A DNA stretch of 64,000 nt from Mixia osmundae IAM 14324 (taxonomy: Eukaryota; Basidiomycota; Mixiomycetes; Mixiales; Mixiaceae), in contig NW_014575559.1 of assembly GCF_000708205.1 (NCBI RefSeq), positions 584,575 to 648,574 of the forward strand, in the 5' to 3' direction. The notes under the pieces were generated by a model. The model made no database searches. It was not told the DNA's origin and worked only from the letters and a program-made list of their open reading frames with translations. Shown here one piece after another: positions 10,133-20,673 of the stretch. Positions within the stretch are counted from its first letter, which is position 1, and each line of letters starts with the position of its first letter. The translations under genes were made by a program, and so were the position numbers.

Positions 10133-11165
10133 TCAATCGAGCACCGCGCTTACGTCTTCCTTCTTGCTGACTGTCCTTGGCTCGGGCCAACCCATGCTAG
10201 TGAGCGTCTTGGCGACGGCAGAGACCTGAGGAGGAGGCCCACAGAGGAGCATCTTGCTGGTATCAGAGTGCTTGGGAAGATGTTCCTCGATCATCTCCTT
10301 TGTGACGTAGCCTGTGCTGTACTCCCATCCATCGGGTGCCTTGTCGACGGTATAGTGCACGTGGAACTTGTCGTGCTCTTTTGCGAGCGAGTCGAGTTCG
10401 TCTCTGAGCAGGATATCCTCCGGCGTCTGGTTGGCGTAGATCAAGCTGATCTTCGTCGTATCCTTGGCGTTCTTGCAGCAAGCGCGGATGATCTGGAGCA
10501 TGGGCGTAATGCCCGTACCGCCGGCGACCATGCCAATCTCGCTGCACATGTCGGGCGTATAGTGCATCGTCCCCTTCGGGCCCTTGACCTTGAGCTTGTC
10601 GCCGACCTCCATTTCACCGATGTGCTTGGAGACATTGCCTTGTGGGTACGACTTGATCATGAGCTCAAAGAAACCCTTCTCGTCGTCTGAGGATGTCGGG
10701 GTGTATGATCGCTGGATATCTTTGCCGTCGATGTGGGCCATGACCGAGAGATGCTGTCCGATGGGCAGACCAAGGATATCGTCCGGCCGATTGAGCTTGA
10801 ATCGATAGCTGTCGTGTGCCGCAGCCACGTCAGTACGTATGCGACCAGGTTCATGGCCTGCGACTGACTGTCCGGTATTGGACGAGACCTTGTCGATCTT
10901 CTGTAGCGTGTATTCTTGCCATTCCTTGGGGTTCAAGACGGGCTTCCTCTCTGTGCGCAGCACGATCAGCATCGACGCCCATTCCTGGCCGTGAGGGCAG
11001 CGAAACTGGACGAACTGGGCGTCAAGAGCAAGGCGATGATGGTGCCGATGACCAATGCTGCGCGATCCTGCGTCAGTCATGCTCGATGCTGAGACAGCAG
11101 AGGAGCTGCCCACCTATGATCGAGCCGATGACATGCTCAGGATTCTGCGGAGGCCAGGTACCCAT
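10133..11165 (-). CDS. CBR1: NADH-cytochrome b5 reductase
   Basis: A flavoprotein that passes electrons from NADH to cytochrome b5. Visible motifs in order: N-terminal membrane anchor (VIGSII...ALVIGTIIALLLTP), KPVLNPKEWQEY, FAD-binding RSYTPTSSDDEKG, PQGNVSKH, the NAD-binding GGTGITPMLQIIR, and CGPPPQVSAVAKTL near the C-terminus. The anchor is recovered by removing two introns: one after GSII (donor GTGGGC, acceptor GCGCAG) and one after LLLTP (donor GTTCGT, acceptor GCACAG). The start ATG at 11165 gives MGTWPPQNPEHV. Length of about 300 residues is usual. It converges with the DUF1279 gene (146 bp gap). Confidence 0.88.
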
Positions 11166-11421
11166 TCTTGCTCAAATCTGCAGTCTGACAGGTCAGCTTG
11201 CTCGCGGTTGCGGGATCAGCGCCGGCGCATACAAAGTGCAGCTTGATCTGCCGAGGGAGTCCTTCTTCTCCTGACCAGGGAAGTCAGTGACGTTAACGAA
11301 GAAGATCCTGGGCTGGCGAATTGATCGCGGCAATCTGGCGGGGTCGGCGAGTTGGCTGTCGATCGACAGCCGAGTTCTGAGCCAAAGCGGGAAATTCTTT
11401 GGTTGAAGTGGCCGCACGCTG
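11166..11421. promoter_or_regulatory. Head-to-head intergenic region
   Basis: About 255 bp separate the starts of the cytochrome b5 reductase gene (minus) and the APSES-like gene (plus) and must hold both promoters. No specific element is recognised. Short 5' exons of either gene could also lie here. Confidence 0.4.
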
Positions 11422-13146
11422 TTGATGAGCGTGGGCTCGAGCGGCAAGGCATCACTGCCTTTGCGGTTCTGTCTCCCACCCAGTCGAAGTCCAAATGGCA
11501 TGGCCTGCGCTTGCATCACCGTCAATGTTCGAGGGATTGACTTGTATCGCATCATCGATCCAGAATACAGAGAATCTTTCGTATCGCTCTCCAGACTGTT
11601 TGCAAGCGCCGGCCTGACCGTGCTCGACGGTCTGGCACGCTTCCGTCAAGTCAGATCGCCGGCTTATGAGGTCACGCTGAGCGGATTGGCTCCCTTTGAT
11701 GACATATGGCTGCCCCTTGCCAAAGCTCGACCGATTGCGCAAGCACTGGAGCTTCAACACGCTCTGGCCGGCTTCCTCGATCCCCAGTCGGGTCGAGCCT
11801 ATTCTGTCTATGATGACGAAGAGCAGGGACTTGTCCACAAGTGAGAGACCTACTTGGCTAGATTCCTAGCAATGCTGAGCACGGGATGCGACTCCTCAGT
11901 TGGATTGTCGATGCAGAGACGCTTGCGCCGGAGCAATACAGCACAGAGGCACTATTGAGGTGTGTTTATATTAAAAGAGAGCCAGCCCTCGTTGTTTACA
12001 TCCTGTACCAGCGCGGCTTTTCACCGGATTGTGCTGCTGGGTGAGGCGCCGTCGATCAGGACGCAATACAAGCCCGCTCTCTTGCGTCTGCCTTCGACGA
12101 ATCCAAATTTCCTCGGCAAGTGGGATCAGGCCTGGATATCGTTGACGAATTGGACACTCGCGCTCTACGAATCAAATATGGACGATCAAGCTTCGGACCG
12201 TGCGGGCGCTACTCTAGGGAAGAGCACGAAGCGTCTTGACTTCAATGGCCACGGCAAGCTTGCCAGGCCTGCCGTTGATCTAAATGCCCATCTTCAATTT
12301 TCCCTCATTGGCGCACTGCTGACCGCAAGCGATACATTTCCCGACGATCAGATCTCGCAAGACGGTCTTATCGTCCGCTTGGCTCCAGAGGATCCTGCTT
12401 TGGCGATCGACAAGTCTGAAGTTGATGGTAAACCCCAGACCTTATCGCTCGCCACACTAGGCGCGCTCGGTCATTTTGCCCTCAGGGAATGGCGAGCCTC
12501 TCTGCGGCAAACGAAGGTTCTGCCAAACATGCATCTACCTTCGGGTGCAGCGCGCGAGCCAAGCTCGCCAAAGCCTGCTTCGCCAAAGCCAAAGTCGACA
12601 AGCAGCCCTTCTGTGGTGGCACCACCCTCGCCATCTAGCAGCATTCATCTGGACGCAATTCAGATTCGCTTGCAAAGGCTCGAGAACCGTGACGAGGGTC
12701 AGCAGCTCCGGCTGGCGCGTGCTGCGGAGACAGAGACGCTCACACTTAGTCTACGCGAAGAAGTTGCTCGTCTCGAGGCCGTTGTCGCTGCCTTGCGCGA
12801 TGCACAGAAGCTCATGCCGCCTTTGCCGCCTGCTCGGCCCGAGTATAGAGATGCAAGCACATCCACGGCCGTCGTCAACTCGGGCGCTGCTCTGCAGAAT
12901 TTGTCTACTGACATAGCTCGGGCGTCAACTGATCAGAACGACAACTCGACGCAGATTGTGTCTCTTGCAGCCACCTCGCATCTACGTCGCTTGACCCTCA
13001 ACATAGCAATCTTGTTAGTCTCTGCCGTCGCCTATAAGCTGGCAGTGAGACACGTTACGGGCTCGCTCGACGCGCAATATCAGATGATTCTGCATAACAC
13101 GTTCGTAGTCATCGGCTTCTTCACTCTGTATCTACTATCACACTAG
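11422..13146 (+). CDS. APSES/KilA-N-like protein with C-terminal membrane anchor (Bqt4-like)
   Basis: The N-terminal part (ACITVNVRGIDLYRIIDPEY, FVSLSRLFASAG, then DDIWLPLAKARPIAQALELQ) has the layout of the APSES/KilA-N fold, including the W-x-P-L-x-x-A helix entry. A Ser/Pro-rich linker (about 12540-12650), a coiled coil (QIRLQRLENRDEGQQLRLAR and LREEVARLEAVVAALRDA) and two C-terminal hydrophobic segments (LNIAILLVSAVAYKLAV; TFVVIGFFTLYLLSH) follow. An APSES-like head plus a tail anchor is the plan of fission yeast Bqt4, an inner nuclear membrane protein that tethers telomeres; this is inference. Two introns are inferred: one near 11833-11879 (GTCCAC or GTGAGA donor) and one near 11960-12011 (GTGTGT donor, ACCAG acceptor), giving exon SWIVDAETLAPEQYSTEALL between them. 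The start may be 11422 or the in-frame ATG at 11500. Confidence 0.6.
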
Positions 13147-13185
13147 ACATATTGTCGTTGCAACATCCACATGCATGCTAGATAC

Positions 13186-15266
13186 TCATTTCCTGCCAAA
13201 CTTCTTGAGCGGATCCGACTTGCCCCGGGATCCTCTGCCTCGGCTTGAGCCTCGTCCTCGACTACCCGACTTGCCTCGCTTTCCGGATTTATGGAAAGGC
13301 ACAAAGGCATTAGCGCCTTCGAGCGTCTTGCCAACTTCCGTGGATGTTGGATCGGCTTGCTTGTTGTCTACAGCATTGATGCGAGGCATGAGGTAGGAGG
13401 GAACATGCTTCATGTGTGGCTGAACGCGAGCTGGGTGTAGCGGCTTGTCATGGCGCAGAAAGTCGAGATCGGCAGGATTGTCTTCAAAGTGCGCCTTGAG
13501 CTTATCGGAATTGATGACCTCCTGCTTGATCTCTCTGACTCTCGCCTCCCTGATAGAGGCTCGCGTGACGGAACGTAGACCATCCTCCATGCGATATCGA
13601 AACCCTTCGACTTGCTTCATATCGAATTTGTATTCCTTGAGGTCTGTGACCCCTCTCGCTTTTTGATCCTTCTCGATCTTTCGCCAGTGCGCTTCGTCTC
13701 TCCGTGCATTCGGAAGGCTCAGATCGCCAAAAGTCTGCTTTCCCCATAGCGCTTTTGGGACGACGAAAGACAGCGCCATGCCCGTCCGACCGGCGCGAGC
13801 CGTACGACCGACACGATGCGTGTAAGATTCGACATTGGCGGGTAGATCGAAATTGATCACGCAAGCGACGTCGACAAAGTCCACGCCGCGTGAGACACCA
13901 TAATCAATTTGTGAGTTCTTTGATGCTTTTCTCTTCTTGCTCGCTGTCTCCGGCTTGTCCTCGCGCTTGCGTTTACCTGTCTCGATATTGTCTAGTTCTT
14001 CTATCGGTTCCTGTGCTGGATCCACTGCTTCTCCTGCCTGCGCGGGTATCACTGCAGGTGTGTCAGTACATTTGAGCTGACAAGAGCGTGCATGTCTCAC
14101 AGTCTTCCACTTGTGGCATGGAGGCGGCAGTCGAGGGAGCTTCTGACAGTCCAGACTCGTCTGTAGCGATGAGATAGTCGAACACGCCTCGGTTGAACTC
14201 CTGAACGGCATGATAGCGCGAATTGAAGGGCAGCTCGGCATTGAGTACGCCAGACCGGAGACCGAATTTCTCGAGGAATAGCTTGACGCGGTAGCCTCGG
14301 TCGACATCGTTGACAAAGATGAGCGCTTTGCCCTTGACAAGCTTGAGCTTCAGAATGACATAGATGAACAGAAATTTGTCTTCTTCTGAGCATCTATCAA
14401 TTGTCCTGATCAGCAGGATGTGTGAGGAGGAGACTCATGCTCACCTGACACAGTGTTGCGTGAGGTTGGCGAGACCGTCTTCCTGCTCGTCGAGCTTGAG
14501 GACGACAGGTCGACGCAAGACGATGCCCTTCAGCTCGTCGACTTCGTCGTTCAGGGTGGCAGACATGAGGTAGCTCTGATAGACAGCAGGCAGATTCCAG
14601 CTGCCTGACAGTAGCGCCTTGATATCGTCTGACGAGTGACCGTACGACAGGATGAGATCGGCTTCATCAATGACGAGCGATTCCAGAGCGGTCAACGCGA
14701 GCGTCTCTGAGCGTAGGTGATCAAGCGCTCTCGAAGGCGTAGCAACGACAATGTCTGGCTTCTCTGCCAGCCCCAGCCTGCCAGATTGCGTCTCAGTGAA
14801 AGCTCAAAGAGGGCGTAGAACCGACTCACTTGTGCGCCTTGTCATTCGTACGATCTGTCGCCTTGCCTTTCTTGCTACGCGAGCCAGAGCTCGAGGCGAT
14901 GTTTAAAATCTTGACAGCGTCCGTCTCGCCCAAGAAAGAACAGAGCGACCTGAGGTGCTGCGTCACTTGCTCTGACAATTCTTTCGTTGGCACGAGGATG
15001 AGGGCTCGTGTCGCCGCTCTGTCCGGACTGGCAGCACTCAGAGCCGCTTTCGTTCTGAGTATGCTTTGCACGACTGGGATGCCATAGGCCAGCGTCTTGC
15101 CGGATCCTGTGCGTGCCCGAGCGAGAACATCATTGCCCGCGAGTGCGAGGGGGATAACTTTGTGCTGTACGAGTGTCGGGTGCGTGAAGCCTAGCTCTGA
15201 CAGCGCACGCAGTAGCCGGGCATCTAGATGATCGGCTAGCGAGCTGAAGGGCTCCAGCTTTGACAT
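13186..15266 (-). CDS. DBP9: DEAD-box ATP-dependent RNA helicase Dbp9/DDX56
   Basis: A nucleolar helicase for large ribosomal subunit assembly. Motifs in order: Q-motif region [18 protein letters not shown], Walker [27 protein letters not shown] (across an intron), [17 protein letters not shown] (DEAD followed by the family-typical SYGH), SAT in [33 protein letters not shown], the family-typical insert with IATDE, basic residues, then [21 protein letters not shown] and [13 protein letters not shown]. The C-terminus is rich in Gly, Arg, Ser and Lys ([20 protein letters not shown]). Introns lie near 14776-14830, 14395-14453 and 14051-14105. It shares a 78-bp divergent promoter with the dipeptidase gene. 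Confidence 0.9.
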
Positions 15267-15344
15267 TGCGACTGGTCAAGCGTCGGCAAATTTTGTCTTC
15301 GCGTCGACAGCCCGACGGTCGATCAATACCAAAGACGGCTTGGC
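15267..15344. promoter_or_regulatory. Very short bidirectional promoter
   Basis: Only 78 bp separate the start of the Dbp9 gene from the first possible start of the dipeptidase gene (99 bp if the dipeptidase starts at the in-frame ATG at 15366). No defined element is recognised. Confidence 0.4.
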
Positions 15345-16757
15345 TTGGCTTCATCGGCATCAGCCATGTCCCACGAAAAGGCAGTGCTCCTGCCGACCAC
15401 TTCATCTGCAGCAGGCGTGACAATCAACAGAGCGTCAACGCGCGAGCTCAGAGCTCGTGCTACATCCGCCAAACGAGTCGTGCTCTCAATCTTACTCATC
15501 TGCTTCACGGGCACCTTGCTCCTCCGCGAACGACACCCTGCCTCGGCGACACATGCAGAACGCTTGCTCTCTGAGAACGTGCTCATGGATACTCACATCG
15601 ATCTGCCGGTCATCTTGAGATACGCCTACAATCTCCAGCCGAGCGCGTACAACTTATCCGACACCGTCATCGGCGCCGTCGATATTCCAAGATTGAGATC
15701 AGGCAAGCTTGGCGCTTTCTTCTGGAGCGTCTTTGTACCTTGCCCCGCTGAGGACAATGCCAACTTCACGATGCCGGCCTACACCGTCAGAGATACGCTC
15801 GAGCAGATTGACATCGTCAAGCAATCCGTGGCTCAGTACTCGTCTACCTTTCGACTGGCCACGTCAGCTGCTGACATCCAACAAAGCTTCAAGAGCGGCT
15901 TCATCGCCAGCCTGATGGGCGCAGAAGGCGCTCACCAGCTCGGCAATTCGCTAGCGGTGCTCCGTCAATACTACGAAGTCGGAGTGCGATACCTCACCTT
16001 GACACATACCTGCAACAACGCCTTCGCAGATTCTGCCGGAACTCAAGAAGATCCCGCGAAACCCTTGCACCACGGTCTGAGTGCGTTCGGACGCGAGCTT
16101 GTACACGAGATGAACAGACTGGGCATGCTCGTCGATGTTTCTCATACCTCGACGGCCACGGCACATCAAGTGCTCGATCATTCGCTCGCGCCACCCATCG
16201 CATCTCACTCTGGCGCAAAGGGCGTCTGGGACGTCGTGCGTAATGTAGACGATGCCTACCTGCGACGTTTGCGAGAGGGAGATAGCAAGAGTGGCGATGG
16301 CGTCATCTCTGTCGTCTTTGCGCCCGAGTTCCTTTCAGAAGGAGAAGATAGCAAGGGAAGGCTCGGTCATCCAGCATCGGTTGCCGAGGTAGCCGATCAT
16401 ATCGACTACATTGCCAAGAGGGCGGGCAAGACACACGTGGGCATCGGATCAGATTTCGATGGCGCGAGAACGCCAGAAGGTCTAGAGGATGTCTCAAAGT
16501 ATCCGAGCTTGATCGAGCAGCTCATCGAACGTGGCTGGTCTGATGCAGATCTCATCGGTCTCATGGGAGGTGGGCTACCGTTGATGAGCATGCCAGGGAA
16601 TGCGCTTGCTGATTACGGTCGTGGTGCAGGCAATTTTTTACGAGTATTTAGACAGACGGAGCGAGTACGAGATTCGCTCAAGCACATGTTACCCATCACT
16701 ACACTTTACAGCAAACGACCCGATCTGCCCTATCATTGGAATGCCACGACGCTCTGA
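15345..16757 (+). CDS. Membrane dipeptidase, family M19 (renal dipeptidase)
   Basis: A zinc dipeptidase with an N-terminal signal anchor (RVVLSILLICFTGTLLL, residues about 45-60). Metal and active-site motifs are present: DTHIDLP (HxD), MGAEGAHQL (the bridging Glu), TLTHTCNN, VDVSHTS, IASHSGAKG and GIGSDFDG. One in-frame intron of about 60 nt near 16571-16632 (donor GTGGGC, acceptor GTGCAG) is removed to give LIGLMGGNFLRVF, the conserved end of the domain. The product faces the lumen or outside. Start choices are the first ATG at 15345 or MSHEK at 15366. It ends 38 bp from the convergent GH12-like gene. Confidence 0.88.
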   Translation: MASSASAMSHEKAVLLPTTSSAAGVTINRASTRELRARATSAKRVVLSILLICFTGTLLLRERHPASATHAERLLSENVLMDTHIDLPVILRYAYNLQPSAYNLSDTVIGAVDIPRLRSGKLGAFFWSVFVPCPAEDNANFTMPAYTVRDTLEQIDIVKQSVAQYSSTFRLATSAADIQQSFKSGFIASLMGAEGAHQLGNSLAVLRQYYEVGVRYLTLTHTCNNAFADSAGTQEDPAKPLHHGLSAFGRELVHEMNRLGMLVDVSHTSTATAHQVLDHSLAPPIASHSGAKGVWDVVRNVDDAYLRRLREGDSKSGDGVISVVFAPEFLSEGEDSKGRLGHPASVAEVADHIDYIAKRAGKTHVGIGSDFDGARTPEGLEDVSKYPSLIEQLIERGWSDADLIGLMGGGLPLMSMPGNALADYGRGAGNFLRVFRQTERVRDSLKHMLPITTLYSKRPDLPYHWNATTL

Positions 16758-16795
16758 ATTGATCCGTCCAGCGGCTCCACAACACGACATGATGA

Positions 16796-17996
16796 TTACT
16801 GTGAAGCATGATCCTTGGTCACGAGCTTGGCAGACCAGCCAGTCGCCTGCCAGTGTGCAGCACCGCTGTTGAGCATTAGCAACTTGACGTCAGCGCGGTC
16901 GACGAATGCGAATAAGGGCGAGACGTACGCAAGAGCTTCTGGGCCAGCATCGACCTGGGTCAGGAAGAGCGAGCTGGGCACATTGTGCTTTGTCACAGCC
17001 CAGCTGAAAGCGTTGTCAGTCAGCATGTTTTGAGACCAAAAAAAGCATCATGTGGAGACTGACTTGATGACCTGGGCGAGATCGCCTTGCCAGCTGTTCT
17101 TGTGGGAAAGATCTTGGCTGCTGACCAATGAGATCGTTGTCCAAGTATGCTCTGGGCCCTTGAAGACCTTCCAGTGATGGCCCATCACACTATCCTCGCC
17201 AAGATATTGACCGATCGGCTGAGCATCTGATTGACCAAGTTTGAGCGCTCAGGAGTGAGCAATGCGAAGCGAGACTTACTGCCACGCGTGGCGAGATGGA
17301 CCTTGATCTGGTAGCGAGAGCTCGTTGGCGATGCTTCGTGTTTGCTGGCGGCCGTACCGAGCCAGAGATGCCAGCTGACGAAGCCGTGGGTCGTAACGGG
17401 AGCAGTCCAATGCCAGCTCCATTGGGCCGGGATGGACTGGATGTGAGACAGAGCCGGACCAGCGGTGATGTCGAGCTTCATGGACGGGTAAGCGCGAACC
17501 AAGCTCTTGTCGGGCGATTGGCTGCTCCTCACTGCATCAGCGCTCGTCGCAACGCAGGGTCAGAGGGTCATACTGACATGTTCCAATGGGCTGACCAGGT
17601 GGCGAGATTGCCATTGCAGCCGCCAAGTTGGGCAGAAACGACATCGTTTGGACCCTTATACCATTGATCGGCAGCCGGCGTGAAGACATACGGTTGGCCA
17701 CAGATCGTAGGACGACCGGATGGACTACCCGAGCCACCGCTCTGATGGTGATGGCTTTGCTGTTGTTGCTGAGGTGGGCCGGGCGTTTGCGCAGTGGGAG
17801 GTGTTTTGGTTGCAGCAGGCGGCTTGGTCGTTGCTGAGGGTGGTGCGGTCGAGGGAGGATTAGTCGTGCTGGGCGCTTTGGCAGCTGGGTTCTTTGGCGA
17901 TGCCTTGCAAGTTCGCTTGGTGAATCGCTTTGGGTTGTCATGAGCGAACACGGTCGTCGCGATCAACACGAGGGCGATGAGAGTACGGGAGAACAT
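16796..17996 (-). CDS. Secreted GH12-like protein with a lost catalytic nucleophile
   Basis: Signal peptide MFSRTLIALVLIATTVFA, then a basic segment, a long Pro/Thr/Ala linker with a QQQQQ run (residues about 30-95), then a GH12 beta-jelly-roll: AADQWYKGPNDV, LDITAGPALSHIQSIPAQW, WHLWLGTAASKH, SSRYQIKVHLATRGNAQPIG, WKVFKGPEHTWTTISLV, WQGDLAQVIKW, SLFLTQVDAGPEAL. In GH12 endoglucanases and xyloglucanases the nucleophile is Glu in YE(L/I)MIWL; here that position is Gln (YQIKVHL). The acid/base Glu of the GTE motif aligns with the Glu in AGPEAL. Introns: after HWNM (GTCAGT donor), after ATRG (GTAAGT), after QVIK (GTCAGT). If the alignment is right the protein is probably not a working retaining glycosidase and may be a binding or signalling paralogue. 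Confidence 0.72.
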
Positions 17997-18173
17997 GTTG
18001 TTTGCTGCCTTTCCTTGCTCGTGATGAGTCCGGCCCAATGCTGATGAGAAGACGAGGGCGAGCGAGGGAAGGACAAAGTTGGGAGCGAGTCGTCAGGCAG
18101 ACGAAACGCGATGCACAAGCTGGAACATGCACTCTCGAGACAACAGCGTGCAGGGCGATGCAAAGACTGACGT

Positions 18174-18855
18174 TCACGCCAGGATGTCGGCAAAGACAAC
18201 CTCGCGTAGGCTGGCTTTCTCGATGCCTTGCTTGGTGAGGAGGATGTCCTTGACTTCCTCGGGTGGTTGTAAGCCGAGTGCCTCTGCGCGATCCCACCGC
18301 TCGAGGCGCGTCATGCCGATCGAAGGACCGTAGTCGAACGTCATGTCAAAGCATCGCAGTATCTGCTCGACCTTGGACTGATCCGCGCCGTGTACTGTCG
18401 GCCGATCATGAGGACATGCTTGCACGAAACAAGGCAAACTCGGACTCACTTGGCTTCTTGCCGCCTAGGAACTCATCCTTGACTACCCTGAAGTGGGCGT
18501 CATACTTGCTATCGTTGACGTTGAGCTCCGGGCCGACGGGCACAGGTCCAGAGACAGATGTGATGGTCGAGTTCTTGGATACGCTGCTCGCTGACTCTCT
18601 ACCCGATTGGGACAACAGCTGTGACCGCTTCTTCGGGCTGACACCGACTGACTCTCTCGCTTCCTCGATATCTTGCGTACGTCTAGATGGGGTGAGAGGT
18701 GCCTTCTTGATCGTGCTAGCTTGCTTCGTCTGGCTCGAGATGACTTTCTTGCCGGGTGCCTTGCTGGTCGCCTTGGAAGACTTGAAGGCCGACTTGAGCG
18801 TCGTCTGACCATTCTCGGCTGACGGTGTACGCCTCAACTTTGCTTTGCCGACCAT
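18174..18855 (-). CDS. POLD4: DNA polymerase delta small subunit 4
   Basis: The C-terminal exon carries the POLD4/Cdm1 signature: LRCFDMTFDYGPSIGMTRLE and RWDRAEALGLQPPEEV, matching the human C-D-T/M-YGP-GITRLQRW-RA-GL-PP-V pattern. The N-terminal exon is basic and disordered; QTTLKSAFK near residue 20 resembles a PIP box for PCNA binding but lacks the usual paired aromatics. One intron after GGKKP (donor GTGAGT, acceptor CCGACAG) joins the exons. Length of about 200 residues is longer than the human protein because of the disordered N-terminus. The subunit stabilises Pol delta at the replication fork. Confidence 0.85.
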
Positions 18856-19036
18856 GTCGAGAAGAGCGAGCGTGGTGTAGCTGGCTCGCTGGCCGTGTGA
18901 CGTCGCGCGCCAGGGCGAGCATCTACCGGTTTACCGGCCGGCCCGGCACGCCGGACCCTCTGCAGCCTCGCGCGCTCTTCGGATTCTGAATTCTGTCGCG
19001 TGTGCGCATGACGTTCACAGACCGACAACGCCTGCG
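18856..19036. promoter_or_regulatory. Bidirectional promoter, POLD4 / PIG-L
   Basis: 181 bp between divergent starts. It holds a GC-rich palindromic-looking patch near 18925-18950 (ccggtttaccggccggcccgg). No other element is recognised. Confidence 0.4.
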
Positions 19037-20137
19037 ATGAGCTCCCCTCGAAGCGCTTCACGAGCGATTGTCATACAACAGCAGCGACCACGCCTTTCGA
19101 AGAAGATCGCATGGTTTGCTGGCCTTGCAGGCGTGCTAGCAACTCTGGCGCAGTATGCAATCTATCTGCTCGCCTTTGATCGCTATGATCCTGCGAAAGG
19201 CTACATATCCCGCGAAGTGACTTCTGCGCGACGCGTGCTATGGGTCATTGCACATCGTAAGCCGAAAAAGCAGCAGGGCAAAAACGCGGATATTGATGCG
19301 TTGCCACAGCCGACGATGAAGCCATGTTCTTTGGTCCCTCTTTGAACGCTCTACTGCAGCCACATCGATCTGTACATCACCGCAGAGCAACAGGTCATCT
19401 GCTCTCGCTCTCTACAGGTTCGCAGTGTTCAGCTACAACGCACAATGGCATCACTGAGAGTTACACGGGACAGGCAATCATGAAGGTCTGGGGCAGCTAC
19501 GCACACAAGAGCTCACAGCTTCGTGCGAGCACTTTGGCATTCAGAGGGAGAACTGTGTTGCACTCGATCACCCGTTCGTGCTCGCGCTACTGGAATCACT
19601 CCCCGGTGTTGATAGACATAGCGCAAACAGGCAGCTGCAAGACAGTCCAACAGCCGTCTGGCCCCCGGCTGTCGTCCTCGAATACGTCGAGCTATATGCC
19701 GATCGCTGGAATATCAGCCTAGTGAGCACAAGCCTTGCAGCATTCATGCGGAGCTCAGCATTGTCCAGGTCATCACTTTCGACGAGCATGGCGTATCGGG
19801 TCATGCAAATCATCGGGCGATATACGCTGCCCTCGAACGAGGGCGTGCGCACACAGGCACGAGTCTCCCGCCGATATACAAGCTCGCAACAAGCACAAAA
19901 GCGTCAAAGTACCTCTCGATTCTCAGCTTGCCCGGTGCTATCAGGCGAGGCTATACCCCGCCCTCGGAACCATACTTCACCTCTGCACTCCTCTTGTCGG
20001 ATCCACGGCAGTACTGGCGCACTCGTACAGCCTTTGCACGTCATGCGAGCCAGCAAGTCTGGTTCAGGTCGCTCTACGTCGTCTTGAGTCGTTACATGTT
20101 CATCAACGAGCTTTCTCGCATTGGCGCGCTCGGCTGA
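19037..20137 (+). CDS. GPI12: N-acetylglucosaminyl-phosphatidylinositol de-N-acetylase (PIG-L)
   Basis: Second step of GPI-anchor synthesis on the cytosolic face of the ER. An N-terminal membrane helix (IAWFAGLAGVLATLAQYAIY) is followed by the catalytic VIAHPDDEAMFFGPSL, assembled across an intron at about 19259-19311 (GTAAGC donor), then LLSLSTGNHEGLG across a second intron (GTTCGC donor), QRENCVALDHP, VVLEYVELYADRWNIS, then TFDEHGVSGHANHRAIY and the C-terminal SRYMFINELSRI. Further introns lie at about 19580-19640 (GTTCGT), 19722-19768 (GTGAGC) and possibly beyond. HPDDE and the GVSGHxNH motif are intact. Length of about 290 residues is usual. Confidence 0.88.
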
Positions 20138-20673
20138 GAGGCTCGCAACGCCGACGAGAAGGTAGGCCTGTCGATACAGACGCGAGACGTCACATCAAGT
20201 CTGCAAGAGCGACACAGCCATGGCGTTTGGGCATGGCTTACCCGACACTTTCGCTTTGCATCGCCCGGCGATGCCATGCACCAGGCTATGTGGATCCTGA
20301 CTACCACCAAACATTCTGCTACCCAAACTTGACTTTCACGAGATCGTCACGGGCTACAGCAAGACTTGAAAGCGCAAAGAGGCAGTCGCATGAGCCAGGA
20401 ACTGCTCCCTTCGCAGCGGAAGGCTGCTCAAACGTTGATCTTCTGACGGGAGCAATGCATCTCCAATCGCACACAAAGCCGATATAGTCCGAGTGTAACA
20501 GCGAAAGTGTATGCATTTGATACCCTGCGCGTGAATTGAAGCTCTTGGGAAGCACCTGCAAGTGAGACATGCTTGTTTTGCACGGCGAAGACCTGCAGGT
20601 CAGCATGTGATTGTAAGATGACCGTAAGACGACCAAGACGAGAAGACTTATAGAGACACGCGACACCAGCGAC
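20138..20673. other. Intergenic region without a recognised gene
   Basis: About 535 bp between the PIG-L stop and the Rad60-like gene. Minus-strand open frames include a hydrophobic stretch (VSISLLVLVVL) but no family is recognisable and no splice pattern supports a gene. It probably holds 3' UTR and promoter. Confidence 0.4.

Noticed and set aside
10268-10690. Plus-strand 140-codon frame opposite cytochrome b5 reductase
   Set aside because: It is the antisense shadow of the strongly conserved reductase domain and shows no family features.
19735-20487. Plus-strand 250-codon frame overlapping PIG-L and its 3' side
   Set aside because: It overlaps the real PIG-L exons in another frame and has no recognisable domain.
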